A DNA stretch of 64,000 bases from assembly GCA_001544655.2 (NCBI GenBank), contig FCOD02000025.1:1-64000 (forward strand), read 5' to 3'. Of the stretch, positions 28,240 through 36,467 are shown piece by piece. Made by a program: the position numbers and the translations under genes. The stretch comes from Caballeronia turbans. GTDB lineage: Bacteria > Pseudomonadota > Gammaproteobacteria > Burkholderiales > Burkholderiaceae. The notes beneath the pieces are model-generated. The model was given only the letters and a program-made list of their open reading frames with translations, was not told the DNA's origin and ran no database searches. Position 1 is the stretch's first letter, and the number at the start of each line of letters is the position of its first letter.

Positions 28240-28989
28240 CTACCGCGTGGATAGGAACCCTTCGAAATGCCGATGTCCCGCCGGCGTCACGCGCAAGACA
28301 CGGCGCCTCGCCGTGTGCTCGATCCAGCCGTGCGACTCGCACGCTTCGAGAAATGCCGCGCCGAGCGCGCCGCCGAGATGCGGCCGGCGCTCGCTCCAGT
28401 CGATGCACGTGCACGCGAACCGCCGCCGCCGCGCGCGTTGCGCCTTCAGGTCGATGCCGAGTTCGGCAAACGCCTGCGCGCCTTCCGGCGTCGCGTCGAG
28501 CGCGGCGGGGCCATGCGCCTGTTCGTGATCGTCGGAGGCGATGAGCCAGTTGCGCGCGAGCATCCGGTCGAAGATTTGCACGGCCAGTTCGCCCGCGAGA
28601 TGGTCGTAGCAAGTGCGCGCGAAACGCATCTCGACCGGCACGGCGGAAGGCGGGCGTTCAGGCGCACGCTGCGGCGCGCTCGCCCGCGCGAGATTGGCGA
28701 GCGCCTCGATGGCCGCGGCGATGTCCGGCGTCGCGATGCGGTAATAGCGATGCCGCCCGCTCACTTCGAGCGCGAGCAGCCCGCCTTCGGTCAGACGCGC
28801 GAGATGCCCGCTCGCAGCCGACGGCGACAGCCCCGCGATCATCGTCAGTTCGCCGGCGGGGCGCGCGGTGCCGTCCATCAGCGACCAGAGCATCGCGGCG
28901 CGGCCGGGATCGGCGATCAGCGCACCGATGCGCGACAGTCCGGGGAAATGGCGCACGCGGGATTCGGCTTCATCGAAAGCGGAGTTCAT
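28240..28989 (-). CDS. ArsR-type helix-turn-helix regulator
   Basis: A 249-residue regulator. Residues 20-90 form a winged helix of the ArsR type (IGALIADPGRAAMLWSLMDG, SAASGHLARLTEGGLLALEVSGRHRYY). The C-terminal 150 residues are not a standard ArsR part; they contain Cys and His residues (CYDHLAGELAVQIFDRML, CTCIDW) that could sense a ligand. AGGGACATCGCC precedes the ATG at 28989. Targets are unknown; the neighbour on the other strand is a small lipoprotein gene 145 bases away. Confidence 0.83.
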   Translation of the reverse strand: MNSAFDEAESRVRHFPGLSRIGALIADPGRAAMLWSLMDGTARPAGELTMIAGLSPSAASGHLARLTEGGLLALEVSGRHRYYRIATPDIAAAIEALANLARASAPQRAPERPPSAVPVEMRFARTCYDHLAGELAVQIFDRMLARNWLIASDDHEQAHGPAALDATPEGAQAFAELGIDLKAQRARRRRFACTCIDWSERRPHLGGALGAAFLEACESHGWIEHTARRRVLRVTPAGHRHFEGFLSTR

Positions 28990-29133
28990 GGCGATGTCCC
29001 TGTCGGGCGTGGTAATCGACCTATCCACTCTATAGCGGCTCCGCATCCGATGTTTCACCGCGCGCCGAAATGTCGATGCACGAAGCGCGGCGCTAGAATG
29101 ACCGCTGGCATCTCAGACAGCAGGAAAACTTCC

Positions 29134-29274
29134 ATGTCCAGATTCTTTCTCGCGAGCGTGATGGGCGTTCTCATGCTCTGTGCGGGCTGCGCGGGCGCAC
29201 CGTCGTCGGCGGGCGGTGGAGGCAGCATCACGATGTACGGCACCATCGATCAGGGCATCACCGTCCACGACTGA
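29134..29274 (+). CDS. 46-residue lipoprotein with a porin-like beta-strand
   Basis: A very short frame, MSRFFLASVMGVLMLCAGC followed by a Ser/Gly linker and then SITMYGTIDQGITVHD. The lipobox LCAGC is good, so the mature part of about 28 residues would be membrane-anchored. The final 16 residues resemble the first beta-strand of Burkholderia porins (SSVTLYG-x-x-D-x-G-ITY pattern). CAGGAAAAC gives a ribosome-binding site. It lies between the ArsR-type regulator and a thioesterase gene. The function is unknown. Confidence 0.65.
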   Translation: MSRFFLASVMGVLMLCAGCAGAPSSAGGGGSITMYGTIDQGITVHD

Positions 29275-29325
29275 ATATTGCCGACCCTATAATCGGCATT
29301 CATTTCCGCATCAGACGGGCACCCC

Positions 29326-29847
29326 ATGAATACGCCGACCTCAACTCCCATTCCCGCAGTCCCCAAAAGCCGCGCCGAAACCACCTTTCGCTTTCTCGCC
29401 GAGCCGACCTCGGTGAACTTTGGCGGCAAGGTGCACGGCGGCGCGCTGATGAAATGGATCGACGAAACCGCGTATGCCTGCGCCGCGATGTGGTCCGGGC
29501 GCTACGCGGTGACGGTGAGCGTCGGCAATATCCGCTTTCGGCGGCCGATTCTCGTCGGCAACCTGGTGGAGTTGCGCGCGCGCGTCGTGACGACCGGACG
29601 CACCAGCATGCACATCCACATTTCCGTGCATGCGGGCGATCCGAAGGTCGGCGAGCTCGAGCAGACGACCGATTGCCTGATGGTCTTCGTCGCCGTCGAT
29701 GAAAAAGGCCAGCCGACGCCCGTGCCTTCCTTCGTGCCGGAAACGGAAGAGGAAAAGCGCCTCGCGAAATACTCGATGGACGTAAAGGATGCGCTCGACG
29801 CGATCGTCGAACTGAAGCCGGAAGAGGTTGCGGCGGGCAAGGTCTGA
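29326..29847 (+). CDS. Acyl-CoA thioesterase (YciA-like hotdog fold)
   Basis: A 173-residue hotdog-fold thioesterase that hydrolyses acyl-CoA to free acid and CoA. The key block NFGGKVHGGALMKWIDETAYACAA holds the catalytic Asn/Asp-type residues, and ISVHAGDPKVGELEQTTDCLMVFVAVD follows. It is close in length to YciA plus a C-terminal tail. A TATAAT box lies at 29288, 38 bases before the ATG. It converges on fumC with a gap of 30 bases. Confidence 0.9.
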   Translation: MNTPTSTPIPAVPKSRAETTFRFLAEPTSVNFGGKVHGGALMKWIDETAYACAAMWSGRYAVTVSVGNIRFRRPILVGNLVELRARVVTTGRTSMHIHISVHAGDPKVGELEQTTDCLMVFVAVDEKGQPTPVPSFVPETEEEKRLAKYSMDVKDALDAIVELKPEEVAAGKV

Positions 29848-29877
29848 TCCCGCCGCTTTTTCTGAAGAAGAACGCGC

Positions 29878-31284
29878 CTACTTGTTGCCGACCATGTCGC
29901 CCGGCTTGACCCATTCGTCGAACTGCTGCTCGGTGACGTGACCGAGCGCGAGCGCGGCGGCTTTGAGCGTCGTGCCTTCCTTGTGCGCCTTCTTCGCGAT
30001 CTGCGCGGCCTTGTCGTAGCCGATATGCGGATTGAGCGCCGTCACGAGCATCAGCGATTCGTTGAGCAAACTGTCGATGCGCTTCTCGTTCGGCTCGATG
30101 CCGACGGCGCAGTTGTCGTTGAAGCTCTGCGCGCCGTCCGCGAGCAGGCGCACGGACTGCAGCACGTTATGCGCGATCATCGGCCGGAACACGTTCAGCT
30201 CGAAGTTGCCGCTCGCGCCGCCGAAGTTCACCGCGACGTCGTTGCCGAACACCTGGCAGCACAACATGGTCACGGCTTCGGATTGCGTGGGATTCACCTT
30301 GCCCGGCATGATCGAGCTGCCCGGCTCGTTCTCCGGAATCGACAGTTCGCCAAGCCCGCAGCGCGGCCCGCTCGCGAGCCAGCGGATATCGTTCGCGATC
30401 TTCATCATGCCCGCGGCGACCGTCTTCAGCGCGCCGTGCGCGGCGACGAGCGCATCGGCGGCGGCCATCACCTCGAACTTGTTCGGCGCGGTCTCGAAGG
30501 GCAGGCCAGTGAGCTTGCCGATCGCCGCCGCGACCTTCACCGCGAACTCCGGATGCGCGTTCAGTCCCGTGCCGACCGCCGTGCCGCCTTGCGCGAGCTG
30601 ATACAGATGCGGCAACGTCGCCTCGACATGCCGGATGCCCTGATCGAGTTGCGCGACGTATCCTGAAAACTCCTGCCCGAGCGTGAGCGGCGTCGCGTCC
30701 TGCAGATGCGTGCGGCCGATCTTCACGATCTTGTCGAAGGCCTTCGCCTTATTGTCGAGCGTATCGCGCAGCGTCTTCAGCGACGGAATGAGATGCTTGT
30801 TGATCGCCATCGCGGCGGCGACGTGCATCGCCGTCGGAAACACGTCGTTCGACGACTGGCCGCGATTCACGTCGTCGTTGGGATGCACGAGGCGTTCTTC
30901 GCCGCGCGAGCCGCCCATGATCTCGCTCGCGCGATTGGCGATCACCTCGTTGAGGTTCATGTTGGTCTGCGTGCCCGAGCCGGTCTGCCACACGGCGAGC
31001 GGAAATTCGTCGGGATGCTTGCCGTCGATGATTTCCTCGGCGGCCTGAATGATCGCCTTCGCCTTTTTCGAATCGAGCACCTTCAGCCCTTCGTTCACCT
31101 CGGCGGCCGCGTGCTTGATGATCGCGAGCGCCGTGATCAGCTCGGGCGACTGCTTTTCCGTCGAAATCTTGAAGTTCTGCAGCGAGCGCTGCGTCTGCGC
31201 CCCCCAGAGCTTGTCGTTCGGCACCGCGATTTCGCCGAACGTGTCCTTCTCCATCCGTACGTCGCCCTTCGCATTCTGTGACAT
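29878..31284 (-). CDS. fumC: Fumarate hydratase, class II
   Basis: A 468-residue iron-independent fumarase of the TCA cycle. The superfamily signature [13 protein letters not shown] is complete, with the substrate-contact blocks [12 protein letters not shown] and [34 protein letters not shown] precedes the ATG at 31284; MEKDTFGE at 31254 is an alternative start nearer to E. coli FumC. It lies 26 bases after the phospholipase-D gene on the same strand and may be transcribed with it. Confidence 0.97.
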   Translation of the reverse strand: MSQNAKGDVRMEKDTFGEIAVPNDKLWGAQTQRSLQNFKISTEKQSPELITALAIIKHAAAEVNEGLKVLDSKKAKAIIQAAEEIIDGKHPDEFPLAVWQTGSGTQTNMNLNEVIANRASEIMGGSRGEERLVHPNDDVNRGQSSNDVFPTAMHVAAAMAINKHLIPSLKTLRDTLDNKAKAFDKIVKIGRTHLQDATPLTLGQEFSGYVAQLDQGIRHVEATLPHLYQLAQGGTAVGTGLNAHPEFAVKVAAAIGKLTGLPFETAPNKFEVMAAADALVAAHGALKTVAAGMMKIANDIRWLASGPRCGLGELSIPENEPGSSIMPGKVNPTQSEAVTMLCCQVFGNDVAVNFGGASGNFELNVFRPMIAHNVLQSVRLLADGAQSFNDNCAVGIEPNEKRIDSLLNESLMLVTALNPHIGYDKAAQIAKKAHKEGTTLKAAALALGHVTEQQFDEWVKPGDMVGNK

Positions 31285-31309
31285 GGCCTGAGTTCCTTAC
31301 GAAGTTGGA

Positions 31310-32908
31310 TCAAAGCTGCTTGTCGACGGGCAGAAGCATGAAGAGGCCCGTCATCGCATTGCGATAAAACCCTGCCTCGGGATCGAAATTGTAGGTGACG
31401 AGACTGCCGTTCGCCTCGGTGGTCCAGACGAGGCCCGACTGCGGCGCGCCCGTGCGCCGCAGTTCCTCGGTGACCGCCGCGCTCGCCAGTTGCACCTGCC
31501 AGCTCGTCTTCGGCGAGACGCTGTTCGCGAACAGTCTCGCGGCTTCCTCCGCGACCGGCTTGCTGTGAATCACCAGCGCGAGCTCGGTATTCAGTTTGGC
31601 CGAGCGCGGGTCGAGATTCATGGAGCCGATCACGAGGATACTCCGATCGATCACATAGGCCTTCGCGTGCAGGCTCGCGCGCGACTGCGAGCCGAACAGA
31701 CCGGCGCGCGGGCTGCTTTCGCCCTCGGCCTGAATCGGCTTGAATTCGTACAGCTCGACGCCGTTTTCCAACAGCGGAATGCGATACGGCGCGTAGCCCG
31801 CCTGCACGGCGACGGCGTCGGTTGCGGCGAGCGAATTGGTCAGCACCGCGACGCGCACATGGCGCTTCGTCAGATCGCCGAGCGCCTTCACGCCCGCGTC
31901 GTGCGGCACGAAGTAGGGCGAGAGAATGAGAAATTCGCTCTGCGCATCCTTCAACAGTTCGATGAGGCGCTGCATCGGCGGGCTCTTGTAGTCGTCGCTC
32001 GGATGCTCGATCTTCGATGGCGAATCGACCCGGAATTCCGTCGGCGCCCACACGAGGCCCATTTCCTCGCGCGCGATCTGCTGCGCGAGCGGCGTCGCGT
32101 TGAGGGGCTTCGCGTTCAGCGGATCGGCCTGCTGACGCCAGTGGGCGCGCAGGTCGTCGCGGGTCTTGTCGAGTTCGGCGGGATCGAACTTTTGCTTGTT
32201 CAGCACGCGCAGCGGGTAGGCGAGCGAGCTGTTCCAGTAGTCGTCGAAGCTCGCGGAGATTTCCTGCGTCACCGGACCGGCCGCGAAAACGTCGAGATCG
32301 CGGAATTGCAGCGTCGGGCTCGCGTTGAAGTATTCGTCGCCGAGATTGCGTCCGCCGACGATCGCGATCTGATTGTCCGCGATCATCGCCTTGTTATGCA
32401 TGCGGCGCGTGAAGTGGCCGAGATTCGTGAAGAAATTCTGCGTGCGCTCGGAAAAGCTGCGCTGCGCGCTGCCAAACGGGTTGAACACGCGGATCTCGAT
32501 CTTGTCGTGCGAATTGAGCGCCGCCATGATCCGGTCGATGTCCTTGAAGTTCAGGTCGTCGACGAGCATGCGCACCCGCACGCCGCGATCCGCCGCATGA
32601 AGCGCCGCGCCCAGCAGCAGCTTGCCCGTGTTGTCTTCCTCGGCGATGTAGTACTGCATGTCGAGCGTCTTCGTCGCCGCGCGCGCGAGCGCGATGCGGG
32701 CCTGCAGCGCGTCGGTGCCGGTCGACAGGAGGCGCACCGCGGACTGATCCGGATGCTGCCGTTCCAGCGGCGCGAGCGCGCTTGCGAGCGGCGTCGCTTC
32801 GCTCGACGCCAGCGCGTGGCTCACCGGCCGATCGAACGCCGTCGCGGGCGGGCGCGTCGCGCAGGCGGCGAGCGCCGTCGTCAACAGGACGATGGCTACA
32901 GTGCGCAC
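31310..32908 (-). CDS. Phospholipase D-family lipoprotein (cardiolipin-synthase-like)
   Basis: A 532-residue protein with two HKD motifs: HNKAMIAD followed by NQIAIVGGRNLGDEY, and HAKAYVID followed by SMNLDPRSAKLNTE. It probably transfers or cleaves phosphatidyl groups, as in cardiolipin synthases of the ClsC type. The N-terminus is a lipoprotein signal (RTVAIVLLTTALAAC). The start is uncertain: the GTG at 32908 gives a normal signal peptide, whereas a GTG at 33007 has a much better ribosome-binding site (GAGGAATCGAA) but adds 33 residues with poor coding bias. Confidence 0.88.
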   Translation of the reverse strand: MRTVAIVLLTTALAACATRPPATAFDRPVSHALASSEATPLASALAPLERQHPDQSAVRLLSTGTDALQARIALARAATKTLDMQYYIAEEDNTGKLLLGAALHAADRGVRVRMLVDDLNFKDIDRIMAALNSHDKIEIRVFNPFGSAQRSFSERTQNFFTNLGHFTRRMHNKAMIADNQIAIVGGRNLGDEYFNASPTLQFRDLDVFAAGPVTQEISASFDDYWNSSLAYPLRVLNKQKFDPAELDKTRDDLRAHWRQQADPLNAKPLNATPLAQQIAREEMGLVWAPTEFRVDSPSKIEHPSDDYKSPPMQRLIELLKDAQSEFLILSPYFVPHDAGVKALGDLTKRHVRVAVLTNSLAATDAVAVQAGYAPYRIPLLENGVELYEFKPIQAEGESSPRAGLFGSQSRASLHAKAYVIDRSILVIGSMNLDPRSAKLNTELALVIHSKPVAEEAARLFANSVSPKTSWQVQLASAAVTEELRRTGAPQSGLVWTTEANGSLVTYNFDPEAGFYRNAMTGLFMLLPVDKQL

Positions 32909-33177
32909 TGCGGCGCGGGATCTTCGTTTCCGCGTGACGCCCCGACCGATGTTTTCGTGATGTCCGTCACGCCCCGCAACTTCCCACTTCCCCCGGCTTT
33001 CCGACACTTCGATTCCTCGTTTTTGGTTTGTCGCGACTCCGCACGACTCGACACATTCGGCGGACGGCACGATGAAGCAAGGCGCGTTCTTGCGCCGCGC
33101 GTCTCGAAATTATTTTATGGGAAACCGGAAAAAGGTCGGACGGAATGCCCGCGAGTGAGGGATAGAGGACGCTGAAG

Positions 33178-33209
33178 ACAAAAAAAAGCCCGCTGGCTGA
33201 AAGCGGGCT
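33178..33209 (-). terminator. Rho-independent terminator of the MATE gene and candidate small RNA
   Basis: An 8-bp perfect stem (AGCCCGCT / AGCGGGCT) with a 7-base loop is followed on the minus strand by a run of at least eight Ts. Confidence 0.9.
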
Positions 33210-33246
33210 GACAACCCCTGTCACAGATGTCTCAAGGAGGAGACGG
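33178..33246 (-). ncRNA. Candidate small RNA with anti-Shine-Dalgarno hairpin loop
   Basis: A consensus-spaced promoter (33251-33279) points into a segment of about 68 nt holding two hairpins. The first is a 5-bp stem GTCTC/GAGAC whose 6-base loop reads CUCCUU in the RNA, complementary to a Shine-Dalgarno sequence. The second is an AGCCCGCT/AGCGGGCT stem followed by a T-run, a Rho-independent terminator. It lies behind the MATE gene on the same strand and could be an independent RNA or a processed 3' UTR. No expression evidence is available. Confidence 0.5.
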
Positions 33247-33250
33247 GTTC

Positions 33251-33279
33251 ATCGTAGCAATGCACGCCGCGCGGCCCAA
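33251..33279 (-). promoter_or_regulatory. Candidate promoter of the small RNA
   Basis: On the minus strand TTGGGC (33279-33274) and TACGAT (33256-33251) are separated by exactly 17 bases. Transcription would begin near 33245, just at the first hairpin. Confidence 0.45.
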
Positions 33280-33324
33280 CCAAGCATTCGTGCTATGCAA
33301 ATCGGCGCGCGCGTCGTGTGCTTA

Positions 33325-34773
33325 TCAGACGTGCCCGTGCGGCGCGGCGCTCGCGGCATCGGTGTCGTCCGGCCCGGGCGCGATGCCCGTCTCGATGAAG
33401 CGCCGGCTGATGCGATGAAACCGCAGCGTCATCAATGCGGCGACGCTCGCGAGCCCGGCGGCGAGTCCCCACCACAGGCCCTTTGCGCCCAGTTCGAAGT
33501 GGAAGGCGAGCACATAGCCGGTCGGGAAACCGACGCCCCAGTAGCCGAACGCGGCAGCGAGCATCGGGATGCGCGTGTCCTTCAATCCGCGCAGGCAGCC
33601 GGAGCCGACCGTCTGCATGCCGTCGACGATCTGAAACACGGCCGCGACGCCGAGCAGCGACGCCGCGAGCGCGACGGTATGCGCGTTGGCGGGATCGTCG
33701 AGATGCAGATACAGGCCGACGATCGCGCGCGGCACGGTGATGAGCACGAGTCCCGAGCACATCATGAAGCCGACGCCGAGCGCGAGCGCGACGAAGCCCG
33801 CGTGCCGCGCCGCCACCGGCACGCCCGCGCCGACCCAGTAACCGACGCGCACGTTCGCCGCCTGGCCGATCGCGAGCGGCACCATGAACGCCACCGACGC
33901 GACGTTGAGCGCGATCTGATGCGCGGCGAGCGGCGCCTCGCCAAGGAGGCCGACCATCATGCCGGTGGCGAGAAAGAGCGTCGATTCGACGCCGTAGGTG
34001 ATCGCGACGGGCCAGCCGAGGCCGAAGAGTTCGCCCATCAGCGGCAGGCGCGGGCGCGCGCGCACGACGAAGTGTCTGTAGCGCGGCCGCAGATGCAGCA
34101 CCGCGACGAGCGCGATCGCGATGCCCCAGACGGTGATCGCGGTCGCTGCGGCCGAACCGAGAAAGCCTTCGCGCGGCAGGCCGTACGCGCCGTGAATCAG
34201 CCCGTAGTTGAGAAAGCCGTTGACGAAAACTCCGCCGATGGAAATCCACAGGAGCCGGCGCGCCGCGCCGATCGCGGGCAGAAACGCGCGCATCATCCCG
34301 ACGCCGATGAGACTGCCAGGCGTCCCCCAGCGCAGCACCGCGCAATATTCACCGACGTTCTTCGCGAGCGTCGCCGGTTCGTGGAATGCAAGCAGGATCG
34401 GCTCGGCGTAGCTCAGCAGCACGAACGCTGGCACGGCGAGCAGGACGGAAAGCATGAGCCCCGTCCAGTAGATGCCGGGCACCCGATCGTCGGCATTCGC
34501 GCCGCGTGCATGCGCGACCGATACGGAAACCGACGTCAGCACGCCCTGCAGCAGCGTCACGACGACGAAAAAGAGATTCGCACCGAGACCGCCGGCGGCG
34601 AGCGCGTCGGGGCCAAGCGAGCCGAGCAGGATGGTGTCGGTGACGCCCATCGCCATCTGCGCGAGCTGGGCGATGGCGAGCGGCGCGGCGAGACGCGCCG
34701 TGTCGACGGCGTGCCGCGAGAGGCTCGGCGGTCCTTGATGCGCGCGCGCGGCGGGCGTGACTTGCGGTTGCAT
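33325..34773 (-). CDS. MATE family multidrug efflux transporter (NorM-like)
   Basis: A 482-residue inner-membrane antiporter with about twelve helices in two similar halves. Family blocks are LAAPLAIAQLAQMAMGVTDTILLG in helix 1 and AAHQIALNVASVAFMVPLAIGQAANVRVG in the second half. It likely exports cationic drugs or metabolites with Na+ or H+. The C-terminal tail ends in AAPHGHV. The ATG at 34773 fits a short polar lead before helix 1. The gene is followed by a possible small RNA and its terminator. Confidence 0.92.
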   Translation of the reverse strand: MQPQVTPAARAHQGPPSLSRHAVDTARLAAPLAIAQLAQMAMGVTDTILLGSLGPDALAAGGLGANLFFVVVTLLQGVLTSVSVSVAHARGANADDRVPGIYWTGLMLSVLLAVPAFVLLSYAEPILLAFHEPATLAKNVGEYCAVLRWGTPGSLIGVGMMRAFLPAIGAARRLLWISIGGVFVNGFLNYGLIHGAYGLPREGFLGSAAATAITVWGIAIALVAVLHLRPRYRHFVVRARPRLPLMGELFGLGWPVAITYGVESTLFLATGMMVGLLGEAPLAAHQIALNVASVAFMVPLAIGQAANVRVGYWVGAGVPVAARHAGFVALALGVGFMMCSGLVLITVPRAIVGLYLHLDDPANAHTVALAASLLGVAAVFQIVDGMQTVGSGCLRGLKDTRIPMLAAAFGYWGVGFPTGYVLAFHFELGAKGLWWGLAAGLASVAALMTLRFHRISRRFIETGIAPGPDDTDAASAAPHGHV

Positions 34774-35024
34774 GGCTGATCGGATGGAAACAAAGGCGGC
34801 GCATCAGTCAATGCACTGAGCGTCGCGGACTGGAATGCGGAAGGGCAACAAGCGGAGCGCACTGCGAAACGTGCGCTGACGGGAAAACCGACGCTACAGA
34901 CCCGGCGCTGAAACCAGAACGAAAGACGACTAGCTTATTGCCTCGCGTGCGGCCTGTCGATGACGTGATCGCTTATGAGCCGGATTTCTCAAGCGCGTGG
35001 CGCGTGCGCGCAAGCGGCGCGGTG

Positions 35025-35246
35025 CTACTCGGGCGCGCGCACGTGGATCGTCTGGCCGTCGAGCTTCACCTTCTGGCCCGCGCGGATCTTGCAGGTCTTG
35101 CGCAGCTCCACTTTGCCGTCGACGGTGACATCGCCCATCGCGACGCGCGCCTTCGCCGAGCCGCCGCTATCCGCGAGGCCCATCAGCTTGAGCAGATTGT
35201 GGAGTTCGACGTACTCGCTCGTGAGGGTGAATTGGAGTGGCGGCAT
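35025..35246 (-). CDS. S4-domain RNA-binding protein (YbcJ-like)
   Basis: A 73-residue protein that is almost entirely one S4 RNA-binding domain (EYVELHNLLKLMGLADSGGSAKARVAMGDVTVDG...). E. coli YbcJ and YaaA-type S4 proteins have this size; the role is probably in ribosome or RNA metabolism but is not defined. No good ribosome-binding site precedes the ATG at 35246; an in-frame ATG at 35292 would add 15 residues. I see no clear operon partners. Confidence 0.85.
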   Translation of the reverse strand: MPPLQFTLTSEYVELHNLLKLMGLADSGGSAKARVAMGDVTVDGKVELRKTCKIRAGQKVKLDGQTIHVRAPE

Positions 35247-35540
35247 GGGACGGGTGAAGCGGGAAAGGCCTCCATGATAAACCACGAACATGCGTGCGCC
35301 GGGCATGCGCCGTGCTGTGCCATCGCGGGACCGGTAATCGGAACGCAAGTGAACAGGTTGGCAAATGTAGCCAGATGAAACCGTCGGTAACAATGACTGG
35401 TTTTCGCGAACTTGCCCGATCGTCGCCCGGTCCGACCGGTTGATCGATGCAGCTTCGGTCATCTTTCCAATCGACAAAAGTCGCGCGGTTCGCTCGCCAT
35501 GATCAGAGCCGCCGACGCCAACTAAAGAGAGGACTAGCTC
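35247..35540. other. Gene-free spacer between the S4 gene and the secreted-protein pair
   Basis: About 290 bp between divergent genes. Apart from the ribosome-binding site AGAGAGGA just before 35541, I find no clear promoter pair, hairpin or short frame. Confidence 0.4.
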
Positions 35541-35999
35541 ATGACTCGCGCACGAATCCTTTTGATCGGCTCCGCCATCGCCACGCTCGCCGCTTCGGGC
35601 GCTTATGCTCAGACCGCGCCCCAAGCCGCCCCGATGCAGCCTCAGACCGTGCAGCCGATGCAGGCTGCGCCCACGCAGGCGCCCGGCCAGATCGGTAATG
35701 CGATGCCCGCACAGGCCCAGCAGCCGATGACGCCGCCGCAGCAGAACATCGTCGCGCCGGCGCCGACCGATCCGCTGGTCCAGCGCCGCACCGCGAACGC
35801 GCAGGCGAACGCCGAGTATCGCGCGTCGAAGAAGGCGTCGAAGGCCGAGTTGAAGGCGCAGAACCAGCAGGCGAAGGCGCAGTACAAGGAAGAAGTGCAG
35901 AACGCGAAGATCAATCGCAAGGCGGACAAGGACGCCGCGAAGGCGGAACTGAACGCGACGGAGCCGGGCACGCCGAAGGACACGGGCCTGCAGCACTGA
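35541..35999 (+). CDS. Secreted Gln/Pro- then Lys/Ala-rich protein
   Basis: A 152-residue protein of unknown function. A signal peptide (MTRARILLIGSAIATLAASGAYA) ends at AYA-Q. The mature part starts with a Pro/Gln/Met-rich disordered stretch (25-75) and continues as a charged, probably helical region (about 85-140) rich in Lys, Ala, Glu and Gln with no cysteines. It should be periplasmic or secreted. GAGAGGACTAGCTC precedes the ATG. It is followed 60 bases later by a second protein of the same kind, and the pair ends at a strong terminator. Confidence 0.75.
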   Translation: MTRARILLIGSAIATLAASGAYAQTAPQAAPMQPQTVQPMQAAPTQAPGQIGNAMPAQAQQPMTPPQQNIVAPAPTDPLVQRRTANAQANAEYRASKKASKAELKAQNQQAKAQYKEEVQNAKINRKADKDAAKAELNATEPGTPKDTGLQH

Positions 36000-36059
36000 G
36001 CGTGACGCGCCGCGAGTCCGCGCGGTGCGGCTCGCGGCATCTACAAAAGGGAGGACATC

Positions 36060-36317
36060 ATGAATCGAAAAATCAATGCGCTACTGGCGGCGCTGATTGC
36101 CGGAACGTTCGCGAGCGTGAGTGCGGCATCGTTCGCGCAGACGACGTCCGACGCACCGACCGCCGCCGATCAAAAGGCCGCGAAGGAACAGACGAAGGCC
36201 GACAAGAAGGCGGCCGTCGCACAAGCCAAGGCCGACAAGAAGAAGACGGAGGCGCAGTCCGACGCCAACGAAGCCGCCGCCGACGCGAAGCTGAAGAACG
36301 CGAAGAAGGCGGAGTAG
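36060..36317 (+). CDS. Small secreted Lys/Ala-rich helical protein
   Basis: An 85-residue protein. The signal peptide MNRKINALLAALIAGTFASVSAASFA is followed by about 59 residues of repeated K/A/D/Q heptad-like sequence (ADKKAAVAQAKADKKKTEAQ...), with no cysteines or aromatics. It probably forms one long helix in the periplasm. AGGGAGGACATC gives a strong ribosome-binding site. It resembles the C-terminal half of the preceding gene in composition and may be its partner. The function is unknown. Confidence 0.78.
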   Translation: MNRKINALLAALIAGTFASVSAASFAQTTSDAPTAADQKAAKEQTKADKKAAVAQAKADKKKTEAQSDANEAAADAKLKNAKKAE

Positions 36318-36337
36318 TACGCGCTTTCCGTACCAAT

Positions 36338-36376
36338 GCGAGCCCGGTTCCCCGCGAACCGGGCTCGCTGCTTTTT
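36338..36376 (+). terminator. Rho-independent terminator after the secreted-protein pair
   Basis: A perfect 13-bp stem (GCGAGCCCGGTTC / GAACCGGGCTCGC) with a 5-base loop is followed by TGCTTTTT. It cleanly separates the pair from the helicase gene. Confidence 0.9.
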
Positions 36377-36405
36377 GGGGCCGAAACTCCAGTCGAGCCA
36401 AAGGC

Positions 36406-36433
36406 TTGCGTGCGCGGGTTGTATGGATATACA
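36406..36433 (+). promoter_or_regulatory. Promoter of the UvrD-like helicase gene
   Basis: TTGCGT (36406) and TATACA (36428) are 16 bases apart. As in the radical-SAM gene, the -10 box lies within a LexA-like palindrome. Confidence 0.45.
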
Positions 36434-36434
36434 G
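36419..36434. promoter_or_regulatory. LexA-like box, TTGT-N8-ACAG (one mismatch)
   Basis: TTGTATGGATATACAG differs from the CTGT-N8-ACAG consensus at one outer base. It overlaps the -10 box of the helicase gene. Related helicase uvrD is an SOS gene in E. coli, which adds weight. Confidence 0.6.
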
Positions 36435-36467
36435 TGTGCGTCACTCATTTCCGCCGCCTTCTTCCAC

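Noticed and set aside
33227-33418. A plus-strand frame with a strong AAGGAGG sequence near its start
   Set aside because: The Shine-Dalgarno-like bases are the complement of the candidate small-RNA loop and lie inside or too far from usable start codons; the frame is antisense to the end of the MATE gene.
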